This document shows, piece after piece, positions 13,442 to 21,341 of a stretch of DNA of 26,102 bases; position 1 is the first letter of the stretch; each line of letters starts with the position of its first letter. The notes under the pieces were generated by a model. It was given only the letters and a program-made list of their open reading frames with translations. It did no database searches and had not been told where the DNA came from. Source of the DNA: a virus. The stretch is from positions 1-26,102 of IMG/VR virus record IMGVR_UViG_3300034403_000255, one strand, 5' to 3'. Both the position numbers and the translations under genes were made by a program.

Positions 13442-15283
13442 ATGTATCGTATAAGTAGGATAGGTTTCAGAGTAATGTTTTTCTTTATATCTTTAATGTT
13501 GAGAGTATTTAATTTACATATTAACCTGAAGAATTACAATGATACATTGAAAAGTGGAGACATCTTTTTGTTTAACCATTTCATCAGAGCAGAGACAGCT
13601 CTCCCCCAGTACATTTTATATTGTGCTGATCCAAACATTAAGTGTTACGCTGTAGCCCATGCTTCATTTTTTAAGATATGGTGGCTTGGACCGATTGTGC
13701 GTAAGCTAGGGGCAATCCCCCACAATCACCCTCGATTGATGCATCTCTTGACAGAGAAGTTGTCTGAGGGTTACAAGGTAGTCATATTCCCACAAGGGAG
13801 GATGGTTAAAGATCATGAAGACGTTGATATGAAGACAGGTAGTGCCGTTCTTGCATTAGGTACAGACCTTTACAAGAGACACATACTCCTCAATAAAAAG
13901 GATTATTCTGAAGAGCTTGTAGAGTTTGCCACAAAGCCGACCATAATTGTACCTTGTAACATCTCTTATTACCCTTTAAGAATTACACAAAACCGAGTAT
14001 CTATCTTTGGTAAAAAGGTAGGACTACCATCCACAGCTTTAGAGGAGCTCATCGTAGAAGGGAATATCATATTGAGGGACACAGAAATGAATCTTAACTT
14101 TGGTGTACCTATCACGATTGACAGTCGTCATATCGATGTTAAGAATGTGAAAGATATTCCTTCAGCATTTGAAGTACTCAAACCCCACAGAGAAGAGAGA
14201 TTCAAACTAAAGGATAACTACGAGGAGACTATCTATACTAACTTAACTATTAATCATGGTCATGTATTCAGTGAGATTCTCTTTAATTTCCTTGAGATAG
14301 AAGTCCCTAAAGTTTCCAGATATCAACTTGGGAGTGCCATGGAGATAGCTTGTGAAGACTTGGGAGTAGATTTTTCAGAGAGCCAACTAATAAAATTAAT
14401 TAAGTTAGCTATAGAATGTAATCTAATCTCTGAAGAGGATTACTTTTATATTATTTCGGAGAATCTTATAAAGGAGCAACCTTTTAAATTTGTAAGGATG
14501 AATAACCCATTGAAGGTTTATCGAAATGAATTATCCCCAATGTCTCGTGAGAGAGGTATAATCAAAGAAGCCATACGTGGTTCTCGCAGAGTAAGTAAGA
14601 GAGGTTTCATACTACATCCAGATAATGATAATGGAAGAGCCATAGTGCTCCTTCACGGTCTATTTGCGACAGCTGACCAGTGTAGACCTTTCGCAGAGAG
14701 ATTGAGAGATAAGGGTTATTCTGTTTACGTACCACTTGTTGCTGGTCACGGCACATCTGTCGATGATCTCTCGAAGAAGACTAAAGAAGACTGGTATAAG
14801 TCTGTAGTAGATTGTTTACCGAGGAACACCAAGTTTCACATTATAGGATTTTCCACAGGAGGTCTCATTGCTGCCAAGGTGGCTAAAGAGATGTCTGAGA
14901 AAGTTCTTTCTTTATCTTGTATATGTACCCCACACGAATTTGTCAGTAAGGGTATGGGTTTCATTAAGTTACTAAAGGCTATCCGTTTTCCTAAGTTTTG
15001 GTTTAACGGAGAGAATCCTGACACATACTCTCTGATACCTATTAATACCCTTTGCGAGTTACAGGATTTCGTTTCAGAGTCTAAAGAGACATTTAAAGAC
15101 ATTAATATAAACACACTCATCACGCAAACCACTGGAGACCCTATAGTAGCACCTTCTAGTGGAGAAGCACTTTTAGGTCTTATAGGAGACAATGCCAAGT
15201 TGGTTCCAATAGAAGCAGATGCACATAACATAGAGAGTTCAGAGGACATCATCCTCGATTTCATAGGAGAAACAAATGAGTAA
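13442..15283 (+). CDS. PlsC-like acyltransferase fused to alpha/beta-hydrolase lipase
   Basis: A 613-residue two-enzyme fusion. Residues 1 to about 250 form a lysophospholipid acyltransferase-like domain: a hydrophobic N-terminus (about 8-24), N-H-F-I-R-A-E at 45-51 (the HX4D motif with Glu for Asp) and F-P-Q-G-R-M at 116-121 in place of FPEGTR. A helical linker covers about 250-385. Residues about 395-610 form a monoacylglycerol-lipase/esterase-like hydrolase: L-L-H-G at 403-406, G-F-S-T-G at 469-473 with S471, D566 in T-G-D-P, and H595. It may move acyl groups between glycerolipids and release free fatty acids at the inner membrane. It overlaps the thiolase gene by 8 bases, tying it to beta-oxidation. 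Individual activities are inferred from motifs. Confidence 0.85.
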   Translation: MYRISRIGFRVMFFFISLMLRVFNLHINLKNYNDTLKSGDIFLFNHFIRAETALPQYILYCADPNIKCYAVAHASFFKIWWLGPIVRKLGAIPHNHPRLMHLLTEKLSEGYKVVIFPQGRMVKDHEDVDMKTGSAVLALGTDLYKRHILLNKKDYSEELVEFATKPTIIVPCNISYYPLRITQNRVSIFGKKVGLPSTALEELIVEGNIILRDTEMNLNFGVPITIDSRHIDVKNVKDIPSAFEVLKPHREERFKLKDNYEETIYTNLTINHGHVFSEILFNFLEIEVPKVSRYQLGSAMEIACEDLGVDFSESQLIKLIKLAIECNLISEEDYFYIISENLIKEQPFKFVRMNNPLKVYRNELSPMSRERGIIKEAIRGSRRVSKRGFILHPDNDNGRAIVLLHGLFATADQCRPFAERLRDKGYSVYVPLVAGHGTSVDDLSKKTKEDWYKSVVDCLPRNTKFHIIGFSTGGLIAAKVAKEMSEKVLSLSCICTPHEFVSKGMGFIKLLKAIRFPKFWFNGENPDTYSLIPINTLCELQDFVSESKETFKDININTLITQTTGDPIVAPSSGEALLGLIGDNAKLVPIEADAHNIESSEDIILDFIGETNE

Positions 15284-16487
15284 GAAAGTATATATAGTAG
15301 ACGGAGCCAGAACACCTTTTTTAAGAAATGAAGGAAGACGTGGACCATTTAGTGGTGTAGATCTTGCAGTTCACGCTTCCAAAGCAGTGTTGCAGAAGAG
15401 TGGCATCAGTGTCGATTCCATCGACGAAGTCATTCTTGGATCAGTAATGATTGAGCCTGAAGAAGTTAACCCTGCGAGAGTACTTGGTGTACGTTTAGGA
15501 GTACCTATTACTTCCCCTGCATACACGATACAACGCAACTGCACATCTGGTTTAGACGCCATTGACGCTGCACGTAAAGACATCATGCTTGGCATCCACG
15601 ACATAGTTCTTTGTGGTGGAACTGAAGCGATGTCCAGAGCAGCATTACAGTACCGTCCTGCAGCATCTGATTGGTTTTCGAAGATGCCTAAGATGAAGAC
15701 TTTACCATCGAAGATTAAACATTTGTTAAAAGTCCCTTTTAGTACATTTTTCAATCCCACTATAGCATTATTGGAGGGATTAAAAGATCCATTCCATAAA
15801 GTACTCATGGGTGTAACGGCAGAGAATGTTGCTAATAAAGCTGGTATTGACCGTAAAGATATGGACAAGTATTCAGTGCGCAGCCACGAGCGTTCATTAT
15901 CTGCAAATTTCGATGATGAGATTTACCCTTTATACGACAGTCGTGGGTTTCTTTATGACACAGACACTGGAGTTCGTAAAGGTCTTACTATTGAGAAGAT
16001 TGGTAAGATGAGATCAGCATTTGTACCTAACGGTAACGTAACTGCTGCAAACAGCTCACAGATCACAGACGGATCTGCTATGTTGATCTTGGCTAGCGAA
16101 GAGTATGTTAAGATGTATAACATAAAGCCTATAGCTGAGATTATCGACATACAATGGTCTGGTGTCGACCCAATGTCTATGGGTCTTGGTCCAGTCCCTG
16201 CTATTAAGCAGTTACTTGGCATGAATGAAGTTCAACATTCCGAGATTAAACATGTAGAGATTAACGAAGCATTTGCTGGTCAAGTATTAGCATGCAATGA
16301 TCAACTTGGATTCGATGAAACTATTCTTAACCCACATGGTGGAGCTGTAGCCGTAGGTCACCCTATTGGTGCTTCTCTCGCCCGATTAACATTACATGCA
16401 GCTTTAAACATTGACGGTTACGCTATCGCTTCTGGTTGCGTTGGTGGTGGACAAGGTGGAGCAGTTTTATTAAAGGAGGTTAAATGA
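15276..16487 (+). CDS. fadI: 3-ketoacyl-CoA thiolase (FadI type)
   Basis: A 403-residue thiolase that cleaves 3-ketoacyl-CoA with CoA to acetyl-CoA and a shortened acyl-CoA, the last beta-oxidation step. Visible catalytic parts: Q-R-N-C-T-S-G at 86-92 with nucleophile C89, N-E-A-F-A-G-Q, V-G-H-P-I-G-A-S with H362, and S-G-C-V-G-G-G-Q-G with C388. The long loop after A-E-A-M-S and the pairing with a FadJ-like partner fit FadI-type trifunctional-complex thiolases better than biosynthetic ones. The start overlaps the lipase fusion by 8 bases, and the stop overlaps the next ATG (ATGA), so it is made together with both neighbours. The full length of the family is kept. Confidence 0.93.
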   Translation: MSKKVYIVDGARTPFLRNEGRRGPFSGVDLAVHASKAVLQKSGISVDSIDEVILGSVMIEPEEVNPARVLGVRLGVPITSPAYTIQRNCTSGLDAIDAARKDIMLGIHDIVLCGGTEAMSRAALQYRPAASDWFSKMPKMKTLPSKIKHLLKVPFSTFFNPTIALLEGLKDPFHKVLMGVTAENVANKAGIDRKDMDKYSVRSHERSLSANFDDEIYPLYDSRGFLYDTDTGVRKGLTIEKIGKMRSAFVPNGNVTAANSSQITDGSAMLILASEEYVKMYNIKPIAEIIDIQWSGVDPMSMGLGPVPAIKQLLGMNEVQHSEIKHVEINEAFAGQVLACNDQLGFDETILNPHGGAVAVGHPIGASLARLTLHAALNIDGYAIASGCVGGGQGGAVLLKEVK

Positions 16488-18388
16488 CTAACTGGGTATT
16501 AGAAGAACATAAAGAAGATGATACTATCAAGATCCTAACTATGGACAAAGAGGATTCATCAGCGAATGTATTGAGTAAAGCTGTATTAACTGAGTTGAGA
16601 ATAATCTTAATGCAACTCAAGTTAAATAAGAGACTTACCAAGCTGATCATCCGTTCTGGGAAGAAGTCTGGATTTATTCTTGGTGCTGACGTCACCGAGT
16701 TTGATGAAGTTACAGGAACTGATGCGATCAACTTTGTATCTAAGAACCATGAGACTCTTCGGATGATTAAAGATCTACCGTTCACGACTATGTGTCTTAT
16801 CGAGGGTTTTGCTCTTGGTGGTGGTACTGAGTTAGCTTTAATGTGTGATTACATCATTGCTGCTGATACTAAGAATACTCGTATCGGATTGCCAGAGATT
16901 CAGTTAGGCATCTTTCCTGGATATGGTGGTTTGTACAATACGATAAAGCGTATGGGAGATTTCAATGCACTTAATTTTATTTTAAGTGGTAAGCCCATGC
17001 CTGCTAAGGTGGCGCTAAAGCAAGGTCTCGTTGATCAAGTGGTTATGCCTTCTGGGTTACTGCAAGCAGCTGTCAACTTTCAGGAGTTTGTAAAGAGACC
17101 TAAAGGTCGTATCCTCGGATCGAAAAGTAGAGCATTCTTAGCTACCGTTCTTCGTAAAGGGGTTGAGAAGAAAGCAGACCCACGCTTTTACCCTGCACCT
17201 TATGCACTCATCGACCATTGGAAAACCTTTGGTGCTGATGAGAACGTAGAGAAAGATTCAGTAGCTGTCCAGAAGTTGTTCGATTCTTCTGAAGCTAAAG
17301 GTCTTATGCGTTGTTTCCATTTACAAGACGGTTTGAAGAAGTTACCTTTGCATAACGATTACAACTCTAAGACTAAATTTAAAAGAGTACATGTAGTTGG
17401 AGCTGGCGTTATGGGAGCAGACATTGCTTCTTGGTGTGCCATCAAAGGATTTCAAGTTACATTACATGATATCAACAAAGAAACATTAGGAAGAGCTGTT
17501 AAGAGAACACACGAGACTATGAACAAGATCAAAGCCTTTGATGCTAAAGATCGATTTGTGGCAGATATCTCTGGAGATGGAGCACGTGATGCTGACATCA
17601 TCATTGAAGCAGTGTTGGAAGATGCAGGCATTAAGACTAAAGTTCTCAGACATTTAGAGAGCATTAAGAAGCCTTCAGCTATCTTAGCTACTAATACTTC
17701 TTCCATCATGATTGAGAAGCTACAGACTGGCATGAAACATCCCGAGCATTTGCTTGGTTTGCATTTCTTTAACCCAGTCGCGCAGATGCTTTTAGTTGAG
17801 ATAGTATTACCTGAGAAGTACAATACAAATACCCGAGATCGTCTTGTGGTTTTCACTAAGGCTATTGGCAAGTTGCCTTTACCTGTGAAGAGTCATCCAG
17901 GCTTTCTAGTGAACAGAGTTTTACTTCCATACCTATCTTTAGCCATGAAGTTCGTTGAAGAAGGGTACAGCCCCAAACTGATTGACCAAGCAGCATTAGA
18001 TTTTGGTATGCCTATGGGTCCATTGAAGCTATGTGATACGATAGGTTTAGATATTTGTCTACATGTAAGTGACGTTTTCGAAGAACAACTTGGAGAAGGG
18101 TATGCTGTACCTGAAATATTGAAAGATATGGTTGCAAAAGGTAATATCGGAGCAAAGTCTGGTAAAGGATTTTATCAGAAAGGAAAGCCTGTGAAGTTTC
18201 ATAATGGTACTATTTTAGAGAAAAGAGGTACCAGTGATATTTCAAAGGCATTACATAGTGTATTTATCGAGGAGTGTCGTAAAGTCCTAGATGAAGGGAT
18301 TATTGAAAGTCCTGAGCATTTAGACGCAGGCATCATCTTTGCAACAGGTTTCTGTCCAAGCTCGGGTGGACCAAGTTCTGCATTATGA
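16484..18388 (+). CDS. fadJ: Enoyl-CoA hydratase/3-hydroxyacyl-CoA dehydrogenase (FadJ/FadB type), C-terminally short
   Basis: A 634-residue bifunctional beta-oxidation enzyme. The hydratase half (about 1-200) has G-F-A-L-G-G-G-T-E at 108-116 and G-L-P-E-I-Q-L-G at 135-142, so both catalytic glutamates (E116, E138) are present. The dehydrogenase half (about 298-634) has the NAD motif V-V-G-A-G-V-M-G-A at 304-312, H427 in L-H-F-F-N-P, E439 and K-S-G-K-G-F-Y. E. coli FadB/FadJ are 714-729 residues. This copy stops just after A-T-G-F-C-P-S-S-G-G-P, where the family continues for roughly 50-60 more residues, and a hairpin follows the stop. It is coupled to the thiolase by ATGA. All catalytic residues remain, so activity is plausible. 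Confidence 0.92.
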   Translation: MTNWVLEEHKEDDTIKILTMDKEDSSANVLSKAVLTELRIILMQLKLNKRLTKLIIRSGKKSGFILGADVTEFDEVTGTDAINFVSKNHETLRMIKDLPFTTMCLIEGFALGGGTELALMCDYIIAADTKNTRIGLPEIQLGIFPGYGGLYNTIKRMGDFNALNFILSGKPMPAKVALKQGLVDQVVMPSGLLQAAVNFQEFVKRPKGRILGSKSRAFLATVLRKGVEKKADPRFYPAPYALIDHWKTFGADENVEKDSVAVQKLFDSSEAKGLMRCFHLQDGLKKLPLHNDYNSKTKFKRVHVVGAGVMGADIASWCAIKGFQVTLHDINKETLGRAVKRTHETMNKIKAFDAKDRFVADISGDGARDADIIIEAVLEDAGIKTKVLRHLESIKKPSAILATNTSSIMIEKLQTGMKHPEHLLGLHFFNPVAQMLLVEIVLPEKYNTNTRDRLVVFTKAIGKLPLPVKSHPGFLVNRVLLPYLSLAMKFVEEGYSPKLIDQAALDFGMPMGPLKLCDTIGLDICLHVSDVFEEQLGEGYAVPEILKDMVAKGNIGAKSGKGFYQKGKPVKFHNGTILEKRGTSDISKALHSVFIEECRKVLDEGIIESPEHLDAGIIFATGFCPSSGGPSSAL

Positions 18389-18398
18389 ACACGGAAGA

Positions 18399-18423
18399 GG
18401 GAGCAGTATTTAATACTGTTCCC
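18399..18423 (+). terminator. Hairpin after the beta-oxidation operon
   Basis: An 11-bp stem GGGAGCAGTAT/ATACTGTTCCC (one G-U pair) with a 3-base loop lies 10 bases after the fadJ-type stop. The following bases are CGAAAATAAATT rather than a clean T-run. It may act as a weak or processing-type terminator, or protect the 3' end of the lipid-operon mRNA before ftsH. Confidence 0.5.
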
Positions 18424-18455
18424 GAAAATAAATTAACTAATATAGGAGGATCTAT

Positions 18456-20231
18456 ATGAAGAAGTCTACAAAGGTTACACTTGTTGTGGTCGTTGTTGCA
18501 ATAATAGCAGCTTTTATTGTAACAAGATCAGCACCAGTCCCTGAGATTACATATGATAATTTCATTGAGATTGTTAAGGACAAGAAAGTAGCAGGAGTCA
18601 CTATTTCAGGGGCTACCATTTCAGGCATTGACGCAGAGAGTAACGAGTTTACTACTGTAAATCCTGGAGACAGTCATTTAATTGATGATCTGTTAGAGAA
18701 TCAAGTACAGATTACAGCAGTTCTTCCTGGGATGTTATCTACATTCTTATGGAGTTTTGGTCCTATTCTCTTATTAGTTGGTGTATGGATTTGGTTCATG
18801 CGCAAACGTGGTGGTGGAGCACCTGTAAAAAGTCTTGATGTAAAACCTAAGACATCTGACGTTAAGTTCGATGATGTTGCTGGCATTGACGACTGTTTAG
18901 CAGACGTACGAGAAGTAACAGACTACTTAAAGAATCCAGAAGCATTCGCTAAGATGGGTGGCATTATGCCTAAAGGCGTACTACTTGCTGGACCTCCAGG
19001 GACTGGTAAAACATTATTAGCACGTGCAATCGCTGGTGAAGCTGACGTACCTTTCTTCAGTTTGTCAGGTTCTGACTTCGTTGAGATGTTTGTTGGTGTT
19101 GGTGCATCACGTGTGAGAGGTTTATTCGAAGCTGCCAAAAAGGTTGAAGGTGGTAAATGTGTAATCTTCATTGATGAGATTGATGCTGTAGGTAAAGCAC
19201 GTAATAACAGTGGTACTGGTGGTAATGATGAAAGAGACCAAACTCTTAACTCTTTGTTAGTCCAAATGGATGGCTTTGAGAAGAACTCTGGTATCTTGAT
19301 TGTTGCAGCGACTAACCGTGTTGACATGCTTGATCAAGCTTTAACTCGTCCAGGTCGTTTTGACCGTCAGATTGATGTAACATTACCTGACTTGAATGGT
19401 CGTGAGAAGATCTTAGCAGTACACGTACGTAATCTTGTTACAGCTGATAGCTTAGTATTAAGAGACGTAGCACGTTCAACTGCTTCTTTCTCTGGTGCTG
19501 ATTTAGCTAACTTGTGTAACGAAGCAGCTTTATTAGCTACACGTGAAGGAAAGACTTCAGTTGACAATGACGCATTCGATCGTGCATTCGACAAGATCAT
19601 CATGGGTTCAGTCCGTGATGTGAATCCAATGAACAGAGCTGAGCAAGAAGCTACTGCTTACCATGAAGCTGGACATGCTATTGTGGGGATTAACTCTCAC
19701 AAACATGATCCTGTTCATAAAGTAAGTATCATGCCTCGTGGTCGTGCATTAGGTGTGACAGTATATTTACCTGAGCGTGATTCATTCGGTCAGAGTCGTG
19801 CACAGTTAGAGGGTCGTTTGGCTACATTGTACGGTGGTCGTTGTGCAGAAGAGTTGTTATACGGTGAAATGGGTACATCTACTGGTGCATCTAATGACAT
19901 GGAAAGAGCAACAGAAATCTGTACTCGTATGGTAACAGAATGGGGTTTTAATTCTTCTATTGGTAAGCTTGTAGTGAGCCAAAAGAGTGATTACGGTATG
20001 TCCCAGTCTGCTGGCAGTACGCAGTTAGAATCTGTAGATAAAGAGATTCGTGATTTGTCTGATCGGACTTACGCGAATGCTATGAAGATCTTAGTTGACA
20101 ACCGTGAAATCTTAGAGAACATGACTAAAGCACTTATTGAATTCGAGACTATCGATAAAGATCAAGTGGCTGAGTTAATGGCTGGTAAAGATTTAGAACC
20201 TCATGTAGTATTGAACCAAGAAGAAGCATAA
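18456..20231 (+). CDS. ftsH: FtsH, ATP-dependent membrane zinc metalloprotease
   Basis: A 591-residue, apparently complete FtsH (E. coli 644). Order: transmembrane helix about 7-22, periplasmic domain about 25-95, second helix about 97-115, then AAA+ module with Walker A G-P-P-G-T-G-K-T (179-186), pore motif F-V-G (212-214), Walker B V-I-F-I-D-E (236-241) and second region of homology with R-P-G-R-F-D-R (298-304). The protease has H-E-A-G-H (403-407) and a third zinc ligand near D481. FtsH forms inner-membrane hexamers that degrade membrane and regulatory proteins, in E. coli including LpxC and phage lambda CII. Arginine codons are mostly CGT, unlike the AGA/AGG-rich kinase and oxygenase genes downstream, suggesting strong expression. 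A hairpin follows. It sits directly after the lipid operon. Confidence 0.96.
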   Translation: MKKSTKVTLVVVVVAIIAAFIVTRSAPVPEITYDNFIEIVKDKKVAGVTISGATISGIDAESNEFTTVNPGDSHLIDDLLENQVQITAVLPGMLSTFLWSFGPILLLVGVWIWFMRKRGGGAPVKSLDVKPKTSDVKFDDVAGIDDCLADVREVTDYLKNPEAFAKMGGIMPKGVLLAGPPGTGKTLLARAIAGEADVPFFSLSGSDFVEMFVGVGASRVRGLFEAAKKVEGGKCVIFIDEIDAVGKARNNSGTGGNDERDQTLNSLLVQMDGFEKNSGILIVAATNRVDMLDQALTRPGRFDRQIDVTLPDLNGREKILAVHVRNLVTADSLVLRDVARSTASFSGADLANLCNEAALLATREGKTSVDNDAFDRAFDKIIMGSVRDVNPMNRAEQEATAYHEAGHAIVGINSHKHDPVHKVSIMPRGRALGVTVYLPERDSFGQSRAQLEGRLATLYGGRCAEELLYGEMGTSTGASNDMERATEICTRMVTEWGFNSSIGKLVVSQKSDYGMSQSAGSTQLESVDKEIRDLSDRTYANAMKILVDNREILENMTKALIEFETIDKDQVAELMAGKDLEPHVVLNQEEA

Positions 20232-20236
20232 TATCG

Positions 20237-20262
20237 AAACACCTCTCTCTGGAGGGGTGTTT
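20237..20262 (+). terminator. Hairpin terminator after ftsH
   Basis: An 11-bp stem AAACACCTCTC/GAGGGGTGTTT with loop TCTG begins 6 bases after the ftsH stop and ends in TTT. The A-rich start and T-rich end make it plausible in either direction. It is the best terminator-like structure in the window, though the T-tract is short. A TATAAT and new gene block follow, consistent with a transcript boundary. Confidence 0.65.
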
Positions 20263-20303
20263 ACAAGTCACCCAAGCTTGTACTGATGAGAATGGGAATG
20301 CAA

Positions 20304-20309
20304 TATAAT
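20304..20309 (+). promoter_or_regulatory. Possible sigma70-like -10 box after the ftsH terminator
   Basis: A perfect TATAAT lies in the 93-base gap between ftsH and the HNH gene, downstream of the hairpin and 16 bases before the HNH ATG. No convincing -35 is present: TTGTAC at 20278-20283 is 20 bases away, too far. In AT-rich DNA such a hexamer can occur by chance. Placement after a terminator is the main reason to list it. Confidence 0.3.
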
Positions 20310-20324
20310 AATCAGGAGATTAAT

Positions 20325-20624
20325 ATGATTACAGTGGAAGAGCAAAGGCGTAAGGACAACTTACGTAAGAAAGCCAGACGGAAGGCGATTAAAGATGGTC
20401 GAGTAACACTCGGTGATACAACAAAAGATGTAGATCATAAGAAACCTTTATCAAAGGGTGGAACTAACTCAAAAGGTAATACCAAAGTCATGTCGAGTGC
20501 TACCAACCGATCCAAAGGTGGAGCAGCTGGAGGAAAAATTGTTACAGGAAAAGCCAAGCGTGATGCTGGATCTAAAGGTGGTAAAACAAGTAGCCGTAAA
20601 GGTGTACCGAATAAAAAGTATTAG
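20325..20624 (+). CDS. HNH-type small nuclease-like protein
   Basis: A 99-residue, very basic protein. D-V-D-H-K-K-P-L-S-K-G-G at 35-46, then N-S-K-G-N-T at 48-53 and A-T-N-R-S-K-G-G at 59-66, follows the small phage HNH pattern (D-H ... G-N ... N-R-x-K-G). It lacks the Cys zinc pairs of larger HNH proteins. Known small phage HNH proteins nick DNA, act with terminase at packaging, or are homing nucleases. The Lys/Gly/Ser-rich C-terminus could bind DNA non-specifically. AGGAG precedes the ATG at 20325; the upstream in-frame ATGs at 20286 and 20292 lack an SD. Nuclease activity is inferred. Confidence 0.65.
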   Translation: MITVEEQRRKDNLRKKARRKAIKDGRVTLGDTTKDVDHKKPLSKGGTNSKGNTKVMSSATNRSKGGAAGGKIVTGKAKRDAGSKGGKTSSRKGVPNKKY

Positions 20625-20633
20625 GAGAGGTTA

Positions 20634-20750
20634 ATGGGAAAGGTAAACAGATTAGTGCCTAAAGGTGCTCAGAAAGCAAAACGAGGGGGTCATGGATCTT
20701 ATAAAGAGAAAAGGCATCCAGGATCAAAAGTGAATAAACAAAAGAAGTAA
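20634..20750 (+). CDS. Small basic protein, 38 aa
   Basis: A 38-residue frame starting 9 bases after the HNH gene, preceded by AGGAGAGG. About a third of its residues are Lys or Arg, with glycines and no hydrophobic core (MGKVNRLVPKGAQKAKRGG at the start, ending N-K-Q-K-K). Composition resembles the tail of the preceding HNH protein, suggesting a nucleic-acid-binding peptide. It is too short for family assignment; the SD and spacing are the main support. Confidence 0.5.
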   Translation: MGKVNRLVPKGAQKAKRGGHGSYKEKRHPGSKVNKQKK

Positions 20751-20777
20751 GTAGCAAGAACAGGGGGTACATGTACA

Positions 20778-21332
20778 ATGGGCAAACTTATAATGAATGT
20801 TGACGTGGATTTGGTAGTAGTTGATACCTTATCCATGTGGCTTCAATGGTTCAAAGAAAACAGTAGAGACAATGTAGATTTCCAGATGAGTTGGCACAAG
20901 GACTCGTATCACCTGAGTCAGACGATGAGAGAGCACATGGATATAGACCCAGAGGATTTCTGGAGACAAAATAAGTTATACGATAACACCTATCCTATGG
21001 AAGGTGCTGTCGATGTCCTTAAAAGATTATCAGAGAGGTATGAGATAAGATTCATATCGCACTCAATGCCAGAACACAGACATTCCAAGAACAATTTCCT
21101 TGCTCGATTCTTTGAGTTCCATAGTGGAGTATACCACGTAGAAGCAGAAGAGAAATGGGAGTTTGCAGCAGACGTATGGGTAGAAGACAGAGTGAGTACA
21201 TTAGATACTTTGGTTCAAACTCAACCAGATTGCACAGTATTCCAGATGGTTAATGACATGAACAGAGAGTTCATTGTTCAAGGTGCTAAGAGAGTAACCA
21301 ACTGGTATGACATAGCGAGGTATTTAAAATAG
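20778..21332 (+). CDS. HAD-fold 5'(3')-deoxyribonucleotidase-like protein
   Basis: A 184-residue protein with haloacid-dehalogenase features: D-V-D at 9-11 (nucleophile and general acid), Y-P-M-E-G-A-V-D-V-L-K-R-L-S at 72-85, I-S-H-S at 93-96 (motif II serine), K104 (motif III) and V-E-D-R at 135-138 (motif IV acid). This is the arrangement of NT5C-type deoxyribonucleotidases, which dephosphorylate dNMPs. It is followed 9 bases later by a deoxynucleoside kinase gene, so the two form a salvage pair. The SD is weak (GGGGG about 11 bases upstream). Another HAD phosphatase specificity is possible. Confidence 0.72.
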   Translation: MGKLIMNVDVDLVVVDTLSMWLQWFKENSRDNVDFQMSWHKDSYHLSQTMREHMDIDPEDFWRQNKLYDNTYPMEGAVDVLKRLSERYEIRFISHSMPEHRHSKNNFLARFFEFHSGVYHVEAEEKWEFAADVWVEDRVSTLDTLVQTQPDCTVFQMVNDMNREFIVQGAKRVTNWYDIARYLK

Positions 21333-21341
21333 GAGGTAGCC

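Noticed and set aside
14836-15348. A 170-residue open frame on the minus strand
   Set aside because: It lies antisense to the lipase half and thiolase start, both well supported. It has no SD or recognisable domain, and there is no other minus-strand gene in the window.
18389-18455. A frameshifted remainder of the FadJ C-terminus after the stop
   Set aside because: None of the forward frames continues recognisable FadJ sequence; the gap holds a hairpin and the ftsH SD only.
11377-20231. The whole metabolic block as plain bacterial chromosome
   Set aside because: It shares strand, tight overlaps and SD style with flanking phage genes on both sides. A chimera cannot be fully excluded without reads, so this is noted as the main alternative.
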